From Sporosarcina luteola (GTDB taxonomy: Bacteria > Bacillota > Bacilli > Bacillales_A > Planococcaceae), in contig NZ_BJYL01000008.1 in NCBI RefSeq assembly GCF_007991495.1, positions 1 to 64,000 of the forward strand: 64,000 nucleotides of DNA, written 5' to 3'. Shown one piece after another: positions 42,938-53,087 of this stretch (position 1 is its first letter; every line of letters begins with the position of its first letter). The notes beneath the pieces were generated by a model. It made no database searches and was not told where the DNA came from. It saw nothing but the letters and a program-made list of their open reading frames with translations. Position numbers and translations under genes: made by a program.

Positions 42938-43218
42938 AAGGCGAGAAAAGCTAAACCCCGCCATCACTTTTTATCCGACTTGCTTTCCAATTGATTTTTA
43001 TGGTGTCATGCACCATGCACCAAACCTCTTACGGCATTTCTCCAAAATTGATAGGGTTTTTCCTTATAGTCCACCTAGGAAAGAAGGTCCATAATTTGAT
43101 GAAGTGCAAATTCCTATATGGCAGGCTGATACTGCTTTCAACAGTTTGAAGGCTTGATATTCCATTACATAGTGCGCGCCGAAAAGTAAAACAGTATTCT
43201 CATCATGGAGGAATGATT
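42938..43218. other. Intergenic region upstream of chemoreceptor gene
   Basis: About 280 bases with no supported gene. TGGTGTCATGCACCATGCACCA at 43000-43021 is a small imperfect palindrome. A possible motility-type -10 element (GCGCCGAAAA near 43177) was seen without a convincing -35. Confidence 0.25.
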
Positions 43219-44946
43219 ATGAAATTGAAATTACGATCGATTCGAACAAAATTGGTCATGTTGACAGCAGTTTTAGTTCTCTTGCCGAGTATATTCATCG
43301 GCATTTACTCCTACTTTACGGCAAGTGATTCACTTGCTGATTTAGGTAGGAATGAAATAAAGGATAAAGTCGAGATCGCAGTATCCACCCTTGTGTTACT
43401 GCAAGATGAAGTGGATAAAGGGATGATGACGGAGGAAGAGGCACAGCAGATGGCTAAGATCGAGTTGATCGGGCCATTAGTGGGGGATGGGAAGAGGGAT
43501 CCGCAATCGGTTTACCATTTTGGAGCCGATGGATATTTTACAATTGTATCCACCGACGGAAAAGTTATTGCCCACCCGACGATTGAAGGAGAAGACGCCA
43601 TTGATTTGGAAGACCCGAACGGAGTCCGCTATGTGGAAAATTTTATTGAGCAAGCGGAAGCTGGTGGCGGTTTTTCTGAATATATTCATGACGGTTCGGA
43701 AAAAATTGCATATTCTACAATGTTTGAAGAGTGGGGATGGATTTTATCCGGGAGCGCGTTCTACAAGGATTTCAATGAATCTGCCAATGAATTGCTTTCT
43801 TCTTTATTCCTTACAGTCACTTTGACAGCAATTATTGGTTTAGCAATCATGTTCGTTGTTATATCTAGAATGATTAAGCCAGTAGTTACATTGCGTGATC
43901 ATATGCTGGAGCTGGCAAAGGGAGATTTGTCATCGGATGAATTGCAGATTAATCGAAACGATGAATTAGGTGATTTAGCTCTTGGATTTAACGGTATGCT
44001 TAGGAGTTTAAGAGAAATGGTGACGGGTATCCAAGTGAACGCAGCGGAAGTGGCCGCAACGTCGGAAGAATTGAGTGCAAGTGCGGAAGAGTCAAGCAGT
44101 GCGAGTCAGGAAGTAGCAGCTTCAATTTCTGTTATTTCTGAGGAGACAGCTGACACATTGGAAGGGACAAGGCATGCAAAAGATACGGTCCAAACAATCA
44201 ATAAAGAGATTGAAATGATTACGGATAGTGTTGAGGTCCTTTCAGAATTCGCCATCGGAACAGAGAAGAATACACAAGTTGGTTTTGAAATATTGGGCAG
44301 GACGAAAGACCAGATGCATGTGATCCAGTCATCTAGTGATGATATGTCAAAAGTGATTATGTCCCTCGGTGATACTTCCCAAGAAATTGGGAGAATTATT
44401 TCGTTGATTGACAACGTTTCTAACCAGACAAATTTGCTAGCTTTAAATGCAGCAATCGAAGCGGCACGAGCTGGTGAACACGGCAAAGGGTTTGCTGTCG
44501 TTGCCGATGAAGTACGTAAGCTATCCGAGCAATCGAAGTATGCGACGAGCCAAGTAAGTGAATTGGTGAATGAGATTCAGGTAAAAGTGGAACAAACGAT
44601 TGCAGCCGCGAAAGAAGAAGAAACGGAAATTATCGAAGGTCGGAATTTAGTTGAATCGGCAAGTCAATCGATCTCCATCATTCACTCTGATATTGAAAAC
44701 GTAGCTATTCAAATCCAAAATATCAATGCGTCCATCCAGGAAATTAATGCAGGAGGAGAGGACCTTCTTCATACTGTTGGGCATGCAGAGGAAATCGCGA
44801 TTAAAACAGCTGACAATAGTACTTCAGTTGCGGCAGCGGCAGAGCAGCAAAGTGCAACTGTAGAGGAAATTACCTCTGCTTCCGAGACATTGGCAAACAT
44901 GGCGTCTGATTTACAGGAAATCATCGGTAAATTTAAATTGAGTTAG
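43219..44946 (+). CDS. Methyl-accepting chemotaxis protein, single Cache sensor
   Basis: The 575-residue receptor has an N-terminal membrane helix, an extracellular single Cache-type domain ([28 protein letters not shown]), a second helix near 195-220, a HAMP domain, and a cytoplasmic signalling hairpin. The hairpin tip reads [19 protein letters not shown] and [15 protein letters not shown]. It should relay ligand binding to CheA/CheW. The Cache sequence resembles those sensing small carboxylates, though the ligand is not determinable. ATG 43219 is preferred on spacing from TGGAGG. Aspartase upstream and a two-component pair downstream are not obviously linked. Confidence 0.93.
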   Translation: MKLKLRSIRTKLVMLTAVLVLLPSIFIGIYSYFTASDSLADLGRNEIKDKVEIAVSTLVLLQDEVDKGMMTEEEAQQMAKIELIGPLVGDGKRDPQSVYHFGADGYFTIVSTDGKVIAHPTIEGEDAIDLEDPNGVRYVENFIEQAEAGGGFSEYIHDGSEKIAYSTMFEEWGWILSGSAFYKDFNESANELLSSLFLTVTLTAIIGLAIMFVVISRMIKPVVTLRDHMLELAKGDLSSDELQINRNDELGDLALGFNGMLRSLREMVTGIQVNAAEVAATSEELSASAEESSSASQEVAASISVISEETADTLEGTRHAKDTVQTINKEIEMITDSVEVLSEFAIGTEKNTQVGFEILGRTKDQMHVIQSSSDDMSKVIMSLGDTSQEIGRIISLIDNVSNQTNLLALNAAIEAARAGEHGKGFAVVADEVRKLSEQSKYATSQVSELVNEIQVKVEQTIAAAKEEETEIIEGRNLVESASQSISIIHSDIENVAIQIQNINASIQEINAGGEDLLHTVGHAEEIAIKTADNSTSVAAAAEQQSATVEEITSASETLANMASDLQEIIGKFKLS

Positions 44947-45049
44947 TATGAAAGTCAGACTTGTACAGTAATTGTCAAAGTTTCAACCTGAAAAGGTGAA
45001 ATTTTATGATATGATCGAACTATTAAAACTGTACAAGGGAGCTAGAATC

Positions 45050-45697
45050 ATGATTTCTATCCTGATAGTAGATGATCATGCGATAGTCAGGGCTGGCATC
45101 AAAATGATGATTGATAGCCAGCCGGACATGAAAGTTATAGGGGAAGCAGAAGATGGGGAGGACGCTGTCCAAAAAGCATTGGATTTGGTTCCCGATATTG
45201 TTGTTATGGATTTGAATCTGCCGAAGAAAAGTGGCATGGTGGCTATAAAGCAAATCATCGAGACAAGTGACAAAATCAAGATCATTGTCTTGACTATGCA
45301 TGAGGATAAAGAATACATTTTCCGTACATTGCAGGCGGGTGCATCGAGTTATTTATTGAAAAGTCATCATGAAAACGACTTGCTCGAAGCAATCCGGACG
45401 GTTAGCGTTGGGGATGCTTATTTGTATCCGAATGCGACAAAACTTCTCTTGGAAGATTATATCCGAAAATCGAGCGGAACACATGAAGACCATTTAATGA
45501 AGCTATCGGGTCGTGAACAAGAGGTGCTATCCTACCTCGCGAAAGGATATACGAACCGCGAAGCCGCCGAGCAATTGTATGTCTCTATTAAAACAATTGA
45601 AACACATCGTTCCAAGATCATGGAAAAATTAAATTTGAAAACCCGACCGGCGTTAGTGGAATACGCAGCGAAAAACGGGTTTCTGGATTTCTCATGA
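45050..45697 (+). CDS. NarL/LuxR-type response regulator of a kinase-regulator pair
   Basis: The 215-residue protein has a receiver (Asp8-Asp9, phospho-acceptor Asp54 in VVMDLNLPKKSG, Thr in VLTMHED, Lys in YLLKSHH). A C-terminal LuxR helix-turn-helix follows (LSGREQEVLSYLAKGYTNREAAEQLYVSIKTIETHRSKIMEKL). Its stop overlaps the start of the histidine kinase gene by four bases, so the two are co-translated and are almost certainly cognate. The ATG at 45050 follows AAGGGAG. It is distinct from the unpaired regulators near 6 kb. Confidence 0.93.
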   Translation: MISILIVDDHAIVRAGIKMMIDSQPDMKVIGEAEDGEDAVQKALDLVPDIVVMDLNLPKKSGMVAIKQIIETSDKIKIIVLTMHEDKEYIFRTLQAGASSYLLKSHHENDLLEAIRTVSVGDAYLYPNATKLLLEDYIRKSSGTHEDHLMKLSGREQEVLSYLAKGYTNREAAEQLYVSIKTIETHRSKIMEKLNLKTRPALVEYAAKNGFLDFS

Positions 45698-47223
45698 GTG
45701 AAATGACAGTAGAAAGTCCAACCAGTCTGCGCAAGTATGAACTGCGCTATCTCTATATGTGCATGATAGCGGTTTTGCTTATGGGCGCCTTCCGTTCGTT
45801 TTTTACAGGTGACAATATCACCATTTCAGGGACACAATTGTTAATCATTCATATACTGTTGGAGTTATTTAGTGTTTTTGTGTCAATATCCATTTTTATT
45901 CTAGCTATGATGACTTCAGCGTCAAGGGGCTCCCGAGATGTGAATTTCTTCATCGGTCTAGTTTTTTTAGCAGTCGGTTTATTCGATTTACTTCACGTGC
46001 TTCTTTACATAGGGATGCCTTTTTACACAGATGAGTTTACCGGAAACCAGGTGACTTGGCTTTGGATCTTTTCAAGATTGACAGAAAGCATTGGGATAGC
46101 TATTGCGGTCGCTTTACCTTCCTTAGTAGTTATTTGGCGGCGGTTGCATGCACTGCTGTTCACTGTTCTTTCGGTTAGTATCGCGAGTGCAATCCTATTT
46201 TTCAGGCAAGATTGGCTACCGCTGTTGCTTGACAATGAACTTGGAATTACGGCCACAAAGATAAGTTTAGAATACATCATCTGTTTCTTCATGCTCGTTG
46301 CGTTCATAGCTTCACTCATTAAGTACAGGAATTCCCGAGAATTGGAGATTCTCCAACTGTGCATGGCTATTTTCATCATTATAATTGGTGAATTGTACTT
46401 TATATTTTACGATAAAGTGTATGATTTCGAGAATCTAGTTGGTCATATTTATAAATTCATAGGGTATATGTATTTATTTCGTTCGTTGTTCTATCCGAAA
46501 ATCCAACATATCTTATCCGATAAAGAAGAAGCGGAGACCAAATGGAGGGAGGCAGAACATATGCTTTTTGAAGCTGAAGAGAACATGTCAAAACTCGTAT
46601 TGCAAGCACACGAGGAAGAAAGAAAACGAGTGTCACGTGAGCTGCATGATGGTATTGGCCAATCGCTCTATACGATTTTAATGAAATTGAATATGGCGGA
46701 ACACGAAATTCCAGGGGACGAAAAACCACCAAGTTTACAAAAAGCAAGAATAATGACCACAGAGGCAATGAAAGAAGTGAAGGATATAGCTCATTCTTTA
46801 CGACCGAGCTCACTTGATGATTTCGGATTCCTTCCTGCGTTGAAAATTTACACAGACCGACTCGAAAAAGTACATAATTTACAAATCAATCTACACACGT
46901 CAGGCGATAAGAATCGGATGGACCCAGAAGTTGAAACTGCACTGTACCGGATTTGCCAAGAGGCTCTCATGAATTGCGCAAAATATGCAAACTCGAAATC
47001 TATTGAAATCACGTTAGCAAACACCCCCGATGAAATCCGACTTATCATCCAAGATGACGGTATCGGATTTTCTATCGAAGACTATTTAAAACAGGGTGGT
47101 GCGGAACGAAAAGGAATCGGTTTGTTTAGCATGAAAGAACGTGCTGAAGCATGCGGTGGCTCTTTTGAGGTGATTTCTGAGGAGAATGTGGGAACAACAG
47201 TAAGGATTGCAATTCCGAAATAG
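45694..47223 (+). CDS. Sensor histidine kinase with MASE3-like membrane domain (HisKA_3)
   Basis: The 509-residue kinase has about seven to eight N-terminal membrane helices with the MASE3-type phrase GLFDLLHVLLYIGMPF. A dimerisation/phospho-acceptor domain of the NarX/DegS group follows (EEERKRVSRELHDGIGQSL, His318), then an HATPase (ALYRICQEALMNCAKYA, DDGIGF, GIGLFSMKERA). MASE3 domains sense unknown membrane or intracellular cues. It is coupled to the response regulator just upstream. A strong symmetrical hairpin follows the gene. Confidence 0.92.
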   Translation: MSEMTVESPTSLRKYELRYLYMCMIAVLLMGAFRSFFTGDNITISGTQLLIIHILLELFSVFVSISIFILAMMTSASRGSRDVNFFIGLVFLAVGLFDLLHVLLYIGMPFYTDEFTGNQVTWLWIFSRLTESIGIAIAVALPSLVVIWRRLHALLFTVLSVSIASAILFFRQDWLPLLLDNELGITATKISLEYIICFFMLVAFIASLIKYRNSRELEILQLCMAIFIIIIGELYFIFYDKVYDFENLVGHIYKFIGYMYLFRSLFYPKIQHILSDKEEAETKWREAEHMLFEAEENMSKLVLQAHEEERKRVSRELHDGIGQSLYTILMKLNMAEHEIPGDEKPPSLQKARIMTTEAMKEVKDIAHSLRPSSLDDFGFLPALKIYTDRLEKVHNLQINLHTSGDKNRMDPEVETALYRICQEALMNCAKYANSKSIEITLANTPDEIRLIIQDDGIGFSIEDYLKQGGAERKGIGLFSMKERAEACGGSFEVISEENVGTTVRIAIPK

Positions 47224-47261
47224 GTGAAGGTGTTGTTTGGGTAGCGCATGTGTTTTATCGA

Positions 47262-47296
47262 AAGGAAGCCAGCCTACGAAAGAGGCTGGCTTCCTT
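47262..47296. terminator. Strong hairpin between convergent kinase and doxX-type genes
   Basis: Perfect 14-base arms AAGGAAGCCAGCCT and AGGCTGGCTTCCTT with a seven-base loop. No clear T-run, but the position fits a shared 3' end. Confidence 0.75.
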
Positions 47297-47342
47297 CAGC
47301 GTAAATAGCAATGATAGAAACCCTATAATTAGTCCATCGCTT

Positions 47343-47891
47343 CTACTCTTGGAGTTTTTTCTTGTTCCAAGGTGTTCCGAGCTTTGGCAGCACCCAGCGG
47401 TCTAGTCCGTACCAGCCCGCGACTTTCCATGCGAGCACTAGCCAAGTGCCAAGGATGAAAAGCAATGGGTTTGTACTTAACGTTCCAGCGAACAGAAAGC
47501 TGACGTTCATGAATGCTCCAAAGAAAGCTGCAATCCCTGTTAATAATCCTACAATCAAACCAAGCCCGACTAACAATTCTCCGTAGGCAACAAGGAAACC
47601 GAAAACTTTTGCGTTCGGCAACACAGTACTTTCCATGAAAGAAGCATACCAACCAGTTACATCTCCGCCTTCCTGGGATTTAGCTAATGCCCCATTGACG
47701 AAACCTTGAATTGCTGCTCCGGCATTTTCTCCGGTCCATGCATCGCTTCTTACTTTACCCCAACCGGCTTCCAACCAAGCGAATCCGACATACAAACGAA
47801 TGACTAACCAAATAAGTCCAGAACGGGAGTCGCTAAATAAAAACCGTGATACTGGGTTTTCCGGGATGACTATAGTACTGTCTTTTTTCAT
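47343..47891 (-). CDS. DoxX family membrane protein
   Basis: The 182-residue protein has four predicted membrane helices and the DoxX/DoxD-like pattern RLYVGFAWLEAGWGKV, FGFLVAYGELLVGLGLIVG and FFGAFMNVSFLFAGT. Family members are quinone-linked or thiol-stress membrane proteins in some bacteria. The specific role here is unknown. The ATG follows AAAAGGAGGTG. A palindrome (AATAATG-T-CATTATT, 47952-47966) lies about 60 bases upstream and might be an operator. Confidence 0.88.
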   Translation of the reverse strand: MKKDSTIVIPENPVSRFLFSDSRSGLIWLVIRLYVGFAWLEAGWGKVRSDAWTGENAGAAIQGFVNGALAKSQEGGDVTGWYASFMESTVLPNAKVFGFLVAYGELLVGLGLIVGLLTGIAAFFGAFMNVSFLFAGTLSTNPLLFILGTWLVLAWKVAGWYGLDRWVLPKLGTPWNKKKLQE

Positions 47892-47951
47892 AAAAACACC
47901 TCCTTTTGATTAATTATACATTACCTGTGACTATTTATCTATAATGTTCAT

Positions 47952-47966
47952 AATAATGTCATTATT
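47952..47966. promoter_or_regulatory. Palindrome upstream of doxX-type gene
   Basis: AATAATG and CATTATT separated by one base form a 15-base perfect dyad in the divergent region between the doxX-type and S-layer genes. Suitable for a MarR/TetR-like regulator, none of which is encoded nearby. Confidence 0.35.
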
Positions 47967-48009
47967 GTGGGACCATTATTATCTCTGGAATATAGAGTTG
48001 TGTACCGTG

Positions 48010-48038
48010 TTGCATGAATTTTTTGCTTAAACTATACT
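48010..48038 (+). promoter_or_regulatory. Candidate sigma-A promoter of the S-layer gene
   Basis: TTGCAT at 48010-48015 and TATACT at 48033-48038 are separated by 17 bases, 75 bases before the start codon. The gene has TTGGAGGC before its ATG. Confidence 0.55.
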
Positions 48039-48112
48039 GTTAGTAGGTAATTAGATTGCTAGAGTTAGACTCGAATACATATTTACATTCAAAATAAATT
48101 GGAGGCATTAGG

Positions 48113-51070
48113 ATGAAGAAAAACAGACGTACTAAAATGTTCACAGCTGCATTGGCAACTACGGTTGCGGCTACGGGAGTGATGGCGGTGGCGCCGGGAT
48201 TAGCGAAAGCGGACGCACCAACGTTTACAGATGTAAAAGATATTCCGAGTCATCATTTCTACGAAGCGGTAATGAAATATTCAGCAGCAGGCATGATCAG
48301 TGGGTATTCGAATGGCACGTTCAAGCCAGGCCAGAACATTACTCGCCAAGACGCGGCGAAGCTTTTAGCGCTAGTACTGGATTTGGATGTGAAGAATGTC
48401 AGCGATCCTGGATTCAAAGATGTGAGCAAGACAAGCCCTTACTATAGCTATATTGCCGCTCTTGTAGAAGCGGGGATCATTTCAGGTTATGAGGATAACA
48501 CATTTAAACCTGGTGACAGCTTGACTAGAGCACAAATGGCGAAAATCATTACTCTTGGATTTGAATTGGAAGATGTAAACTCCCTTCAGCTGCCATTTAA
48601 AGATATTAATGATAAACAATGGCATATGGAATTCGTTAGAACACTTTATGCGCACGAAATCACAACAGGCACGACCCCTACCACTTTTTCACCAAACGCA
48701 TTTGTGACACGTGGCCAAATGGCTTCATTTGTATTCAGAAGCGAAGCATTTGCCATTCCTAAGGTGGATGAAGATCAAGTGGCAGTGGATGCGGCTATTG
48801 GACAATTAAAAGCGGGTGCAGTCACTGTTTCTCGCGGTCCTTTGGCAACAGATGAAAATAAACTTGCAGCAGTACAAAAGTATGCCACTTCATTGATTAC
48901 CGAAAAGAGCGTCACAGCAAAAGTGGAACTTGGGAAAACGGCAGACAACTATGTCGTCACGGTCACTAAAGGAGAGGCGACAGCGGAAAAAACAATTGTC
49001 ATCACATTTGACTACGCTGCGGAAGACCGCTTTATTACTGATGTGACAACAGTTAACGCGAAACAAGTAGAGGTGAAATTCGCCACTCCGGTATCCAAGT
49101 CATCCGTGCTTGATTCATCGAATAAAGTGCGTAACATCAGCTTTACGATGGTGACGGGGGCAACTGTAAATCCTGGTGATTTGACAGGAAGCCTCTCGGA
49201 AGACGGTAAAACGTTGACGATTACAGCAAATTGGATTTTTGACGGGGAGTATGCGTTTAAATCGACAGATGCGATACAAGCAGTGTCAAGTGGGAAAATT
49301 GAGGAACATACAGTGATTTTGAAAGCTAAAGATGATGTCGCACCGAAATACGTTTCTGGTTCCGCAGCTGCCAAAACTTCGACGAACTCATTTTCTATTC
49401 TGTTTGATGAGCCTGTCAGTGCGGCTGGTGCCATTGCATATGTGAATGACGTGGCGGCAACGGTCGCAAATGATCCATCCAACCCGAATCGGTTAACTGT
49501 TACTGGAGGAAAGCAAGTTGCGGCAGGAACAACTGCCAAGGTTAAGTTGCTGAATGTAAAGGACTATAAGAATAATTTAGCATCGCCAAATCCAGTGGAA
49601 GCTTCCATTACAATTACTGCTGATACAGCAATACCAACTGTCAAAGATGTAAGTGTCATAGGCGAAAACAGGGTAGAAGTGACGTATGATAAAGAAATGA
49701 ATATTGCGTCCTTCACAGGGAAAGCACGCCTTGTCCAGTCGAATGGAACGGTTATCAATTTGAAGGCAACTGCCGGGAAAGAAGGAAAAACAGTTGTCTT
49801 GGAAGGGACGGGAGTCGGTTATAGAGATTCGTACAATGCAGTCCTATTTATTGATGCCGACGTAAAAGATACAGTTGGCAATAGCGCTGCACTTTATTCA
49901 ACAAATGTTACAATCAGCCGGGATACGACTGCGCCTTCATTTACAACAATTGAATATAAAGATGGTAAAATTGTTGCGAATTTCACGGAGGATATTGCAA
50001 TTGGAAGATATAATGAAGTCTTGCTCATCGATCAACGGACGGGTGTGGCAACACCAATTTACTTAAATTATAACAATTCCCGAAATGCTGTAATTGCAAA
50101 TAATACACTTACGATTAGCCATCCTTTGCCAAATGGGACATATCAATTACGTTTACCGGCGAATACAGTTGTAGACAAAGCAGGCATTCCTAATCCGAAC
50201 GCAATCACAAATCAAACATTTGTCGTGGAAAATGTAACATCATTTGACGGTACCCGTCCTGTTGTAGGTCTCGTTACAAATGGCACATTACCGAATGGCT
50301 CTTATCTAGGGGAACAAGCAGCAACATACACAGTTAGCGATGCTGATAGTGGAGTGAACTTGGCTTCCGTTCAGGAACTTACTAATTATACGTGGGATGG
50401 AAAGCCATTGCCGAATGGTTCATATGTCACAGCAGACATCACTCAGGGGACTGCTGATCGGGCAACAACTGTAGTAGTGACAGTCCATGTACCATCTACC
50501 GGTATTACAGAGACCAAAAATGCTTTATTCACCGTGAACAATATCCGAGACAATGCAGGAAACATACTTGCAGCACCAGGTTCGGGCAATGTAACATTTG
50601 TCAGCGGATATCAGCCGGAACTAAATTATGCATCCGTTGGACAGGATAGCTCCACACTCCTGCTAGGCTTCAGCCATGAGATTGTGTCTTTGGATAAATA
50701 TGATTTGGACATCACATTTAATGGATATTCGTTACATTCGAATTCCATTGCGTTTGTGTATAAACCAAACTCCGCGGCAAATGAATACGCTGCGATTATT
50801 AAAGCTTCGTTTGCAAAAGCTGTTCCTAATAAAGGCGATATCATTTATTTTGATATCAATGGGAACGATATCTACGATAATGGTGACGTCATTGTCGAAA
50901 ACGTATATAATTCCCCATCTACTGATCGGAATACAGCTAATACGGTTAATGTCAATTTGAATAGCATAAAGAACCAGTTAAGAGTTGGACTTATCGAGGA
51001 TCGTTCTTCCCCTGTTCAAGACAGACAAGGGAATAAGGCACTCTTTAAGCGGTATATCTATGTAAACTAA
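48113..51070 (+). CDS. Large S-layer protein with three SLH domains and Ig-like repeats
   Basis: The 985-residue exported protein has a signal peptide (APGLAKA) and three SLH repeats in residues ~35-220 (FTDVKDIPSHHFYEAV..., FKDVSKTSPYYSYIAAL..., FKDINDKQWHMEFVRTL...). A long beta-rich region of bacterial Ig-like modules follows, with repeated patterns such as VEVKFATPVSKSSV, FSILFDEPVSAAG and RVEVTYDKEMNIAS (SwmB-like). These alternate with APKY / APSF transitions. This is typical of a major surface-layer protein anchored to the wall polymer. Good promoter and ribosome-binding site fit high expression. Confidence 0.9.
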   Translation: MKKNRRTKMFTAALATTVAATGVMAVAPGLAKADAPTFTDVKDIPSHHFYEAVMKYSAAGMISGYSNGTFKPGQNITRQDAAKLLALVLDLDVKNVSDPGFKDVSKTSPYYSYIAALVEAGIISGYEDNTFKPGDSLTRAQMAKIITLGFELEDVNSLQLPFKDINDKQWHMEFVRTLYAHEITTGTTPTTFSPNAFVTRGQMASFVFRSEAFAIPKVDEDQVAVDAAIGQLKAGAVTVSRGPLATDENKLAAVQKYATSLITEKSVTAKVELGKTADNYVVTVTKGEATAEKTIVITFDYAAEDRFITDVTTVNAKQVEVKFATPVSKSSVLDSSNKVRNISFTMVTGATVNPGDLTGSLSEDGKTLTITANWIFDGEYAFKSTDAIQAVSSGKIEEHTVILKAKDDVAPKYVSGSAAAKTSTNSFSILFDEPVSAAGAIAYVNDVAATVANDPSNPNRLTVTGGKQVAAGTTAKVKLLNVKDYKNNLASPNPVEASITITADTAIPTVKDVSVIGENRVEVTYDKEMNIASFTGKARLVQSNGTVINLKATAGKEGKTVVLEGTGVGYRDSYNAVLFIDADVKDTVGNSAALYSTNVTISRDTTAPSFTTIEYKDGKIVANFTEDIAIGRYNEVLLIDQRTGVATPIYLNYNNSRNAVIANNTLTISHPLPNGTYQLRLPANTVVDKAGIPNPNAITNQTFVVENVTSFDGTRPVVGLVTNGTLPNGSYLGEQAATYTVSDADSGVNLASVQELTNYTWDGKPLPNGSYVTADITQGTADRATTVVVTVHVPSTGITETKNALFTVNNIRDNAGNILAAPGSGNVTFVSGYQPELNYASVGQDSSTLLLGFSHEIVSLDKYDLDITFNGYSLHSNSIAFVYKPNSAANEYAAIIKASFAKAVPNKGDIIYFDINGNDIYDNGDVIVENVYNSPSTDRNTANTVNVNLNSIKNQLRVGLIEDRSSPVQDRQGNKALFKRYIYVN

Positions 51071-51116
51071 TTTTTCAAAGGATCTGCTGATACAATAAGT
51101 CCATATTCAATACAGA

Positions 51117-51172
51117 GAAGGAGCTGCCCGGAAAGTCAGTGCAAACTGATTTTCTGAACAGCTTTTTTCTTT
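51117..51172 (+). terminator. Terminator after S-layer gene
   Basis: An AAGGAGCTG arm pairs loosely with CAGCTTTTTTC across a structured loop (AGTCAGTGCAAACTGATT contains CAGT/ACTG), with a T-run. Confidence 0.65.
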
Positions 51173-51220
51173 AATTGCCCAATGGATCGACAAAATAAGT
51201 ATGATTGGTCGAATAAGCGA

Positions 51221-51511
51221 CTCTTAATGTCCCAGCCGCGGTAAAATTAGGTTCCCACGGTCTATTAAAAAAGGGCTCTTAAAGTCCCGTTCACGATAAA
51301 ATTAGGTTCCTCTGGTCAATTAAAGGGCTCTTAAAGTCCCGTTCGCGATAAAATTAGGTTCCTCTGGTCAATTAAACAGCTCTTAATGTCCCAGCCGCGG
51401 TAAAATTAGGTTCCTCCGGTCAATTAAACAGCTTTTAATGTCCCGTTCGCGGTAAAGTTAGGCTCCCACGGTCAATTAAACAACTTTTAATGTCCATGCG
51501 GTAAAGGCCGA
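51221..51511. repeat. 52-bp tandem repeat array (array 2), inverted relative to array 1
   Basis: The marker CTCTTAA/CTTTTAA recurs at 51221, 51276, 51328, 51380, 51432 and 51484. The period is 52 except for a 55-base first interval. A unit (GGCTCTTAAAGTCCCG ... AAAATTAGGTTCCT ... CAATTAAA) aligns without gaps to the reverse complement of the units at 3300-3660. The two arrays therefore belong to one family in opposite orientations about 48 kb apart. It lies between the S-layer gene and the next convergent gene. Confidence 0.9.
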
Positions 51512-51544
51512 TACTTTCGCTGCTAGGGGCATGTCACCAGACAA

Positions 51545-51580
51545 AAAAGCCGTATGCAGGTTATTCTGCATACGGCTTTT
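51545..51580. terminator. Terminator for the CuAO-N-domain protein gene
   Basis: Perfect 15-base arms AAAAGCCGTATGCAG and CTGCATACGGCTTTT with a six-base loop. It lies just beyond the stop codon of the minus-strand gene, with T-rich flank on that strand. Confidence 0.88.
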
Positions 51581-51588
51581 CAAACATA

Positions 51589-52977
51589 TTAAGCTGCTTC
51601 CTCTTCGGTTTCAGCTTCATCTGTTGTTTCTTCCTCAACGTCTACAGCTTCGACTTCGTCATATTCCATAACAACCGCATTTTCAATGACATCAGCAGGA
51701 ACTTCAATTGTCTTCACAGCATTGAATTGGCTGTAGATGCCTTCGATCAGTTGTGTAATTGTAACTGTCTCGCCATCCATCGACATTGTGATTACTGTTG
51801 TGCCAGAGACTGATTGTGGGAATAATGTCGCCTTGTCAAGGACTGTCACTGAGTAGAACTCATCGATGTTGATGTTCAACATTTCAAGGATTGACCCTAG
51901 ATCGATGTCCTCTGCACCTTCTTCAAGATAAGCTTCAACCGTTTCTTCGGTTACTGCTTCTTCTTCAACAGCTGTAGCATCTTCCTCTGTAGTGGCTTCC
52001 TCTTCAGAAGTAGTTTCTTCTACAAGAGTCGCTTCAACGTCAGACACACTGTCGTCATTCAATCCAGGAATTAGACCTGTTATCAAAGACATTGCTTCTT
52101 CCATCATTTCTTTGAATTCATCATTCGTCATCGTTTGAACAACAATGTAGACATCGTCGTATTCAAAAACATGAATGCCTTTCATGAATGCTTTCATCAT
52201 TTCCATTTGTGCCAACGGGTCAGCTTGAGCCATCGTTGCTTCCAACAATCCGTCTGTCAGTTGGGCAGGGAACTTTGTCCACTCATCACCTTCGGTCATG
52301 AAGAACCCGTCTTTTGTGAAATAAGACTCAGTTTCAACTTCTTCTTTTTCCTCACCCATGGTCATGGATAATGATTGTTTCATATGCATGCTGATCGGTT
52401 CAGTTGTCATGCTCATGTCCATATCCATTAACATGTTCATGGAAAATTCCTCAGAGTCAGCTTCCATTGATTGATCCAATGTCATTTTCGCTGCATAGCT
52501 CTTCAAGTCTGCAGCAAGCATTTTTTCAAGGAACGCATCGACGTCTTGTACACGATTTGTCGTAACGTTTACAGTATCCTCGGAAACCGTTACTTCAAAT
52601 CCTTCCAATGAATTAAGGAAATCGCTTGAAATATAATTCCCGTAATTTCTCAACGTAAGCGGGAATACTTCATTAGTTGCCTCGCCATTTACAGTAATTT
52701 GCTGATCAGCAATGCTGAAGTCAAGCGTTAAGTAAGTATTTGTCACATTCAATTTTCCAGGTGCTTCTTTTGTTACTTTGAAACCAGCCTCTTTGAAAAG
52801 GTCATCCACTGGGATTAGAATCTTATCTTGTGACATGAATGCGTTCTCATAACCTTCTACCTCTACTCCATCAACGACAAGTTTCATAGCCCCATCTTGA
52901 GCAGATGCCGTCATACTTGGCCAAGCGAATGAAAGTACAAACACAAACGCCAAGACCCACGTTGCAAGTTTTCTCAA
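51589..52977 (-). CDS. Secreted protein with copper amine oxidase N-like domain
   Basis: The 462-residue protein has a signal peptide (SMTASAQ) and an N-terminal copper-amine-oxidase-N-like stalk domain (KLVVDGVEVEGYENAFMSQDKILIPVDDLFKEAGF). A central Met-rich beta region (SMNMLMDMDMSMTTEP) resembles DUF6612-type lipoprotein domains, and the C-terminus is acidic. A low-complexity Glu/Thr segment interrupts it near 320-365. No catalytic copper ligands of real amine oxidases are present. The start is one of three successive TTG codons; the third is best spaced from GGGGG. Probably a surface protein of unknown role. Confidence 0.78.
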   Translation of the reverse strand: MRKLATWVLAFVFVLSFAWPSMTASAQDGAMKLVVDGVEVEGYENAFMSQDKILIPVDDLFKEAGFKVTKEAPGKLNVTNTYLTLDFSIADQQITVNGEATNEVFPLTLRNYGNYISSDFLNSLEGFEVTVSEDTVNVTTNRVQDVDAFLEKMLAADLKSYAAKMTLDQSMEADSEEFSMNMLMDMDMSMTTEPISMHMKQSLSMTMGEEKEEVETESYFTKDGFFMTEGDEWTKFPAQLTDGLLEATMAQADPLAQMEMMKAFMKGIHVFEYDDVYIVVQTMTNDEFKEMMEEAMSLITGLIPGLNDDSVSDVEATLVEETTSEEEATTEEDATAVEEEAVTEETVEAYLEEGAEDIDLGSILEMLNINIDEFYSVTVLDKATLFPQSVSGTTVITMSMDGETVTITQLIEGIYSQFNAVKTIEVPADVIENAVVMEYDEVEAVDVEEETTDEAETEEEAA

Positions 52978-53087
52978 CAACAAAACCCCCTATAAATAGT
53001 TAGCCCAAAAAAGCTTGGACATACTACATATACGCAGGGGGGTGGAAAAAGTTTCATAAAATATGAAAACATTATTTAGATTGCATG

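Noticed and set aside
43000-43021. Additional member of the GGTGCC palindrome family
   Set aside because: TGGTGTCATGCACCATGCACCA shares only short pieces with the family and its arms do not match well.
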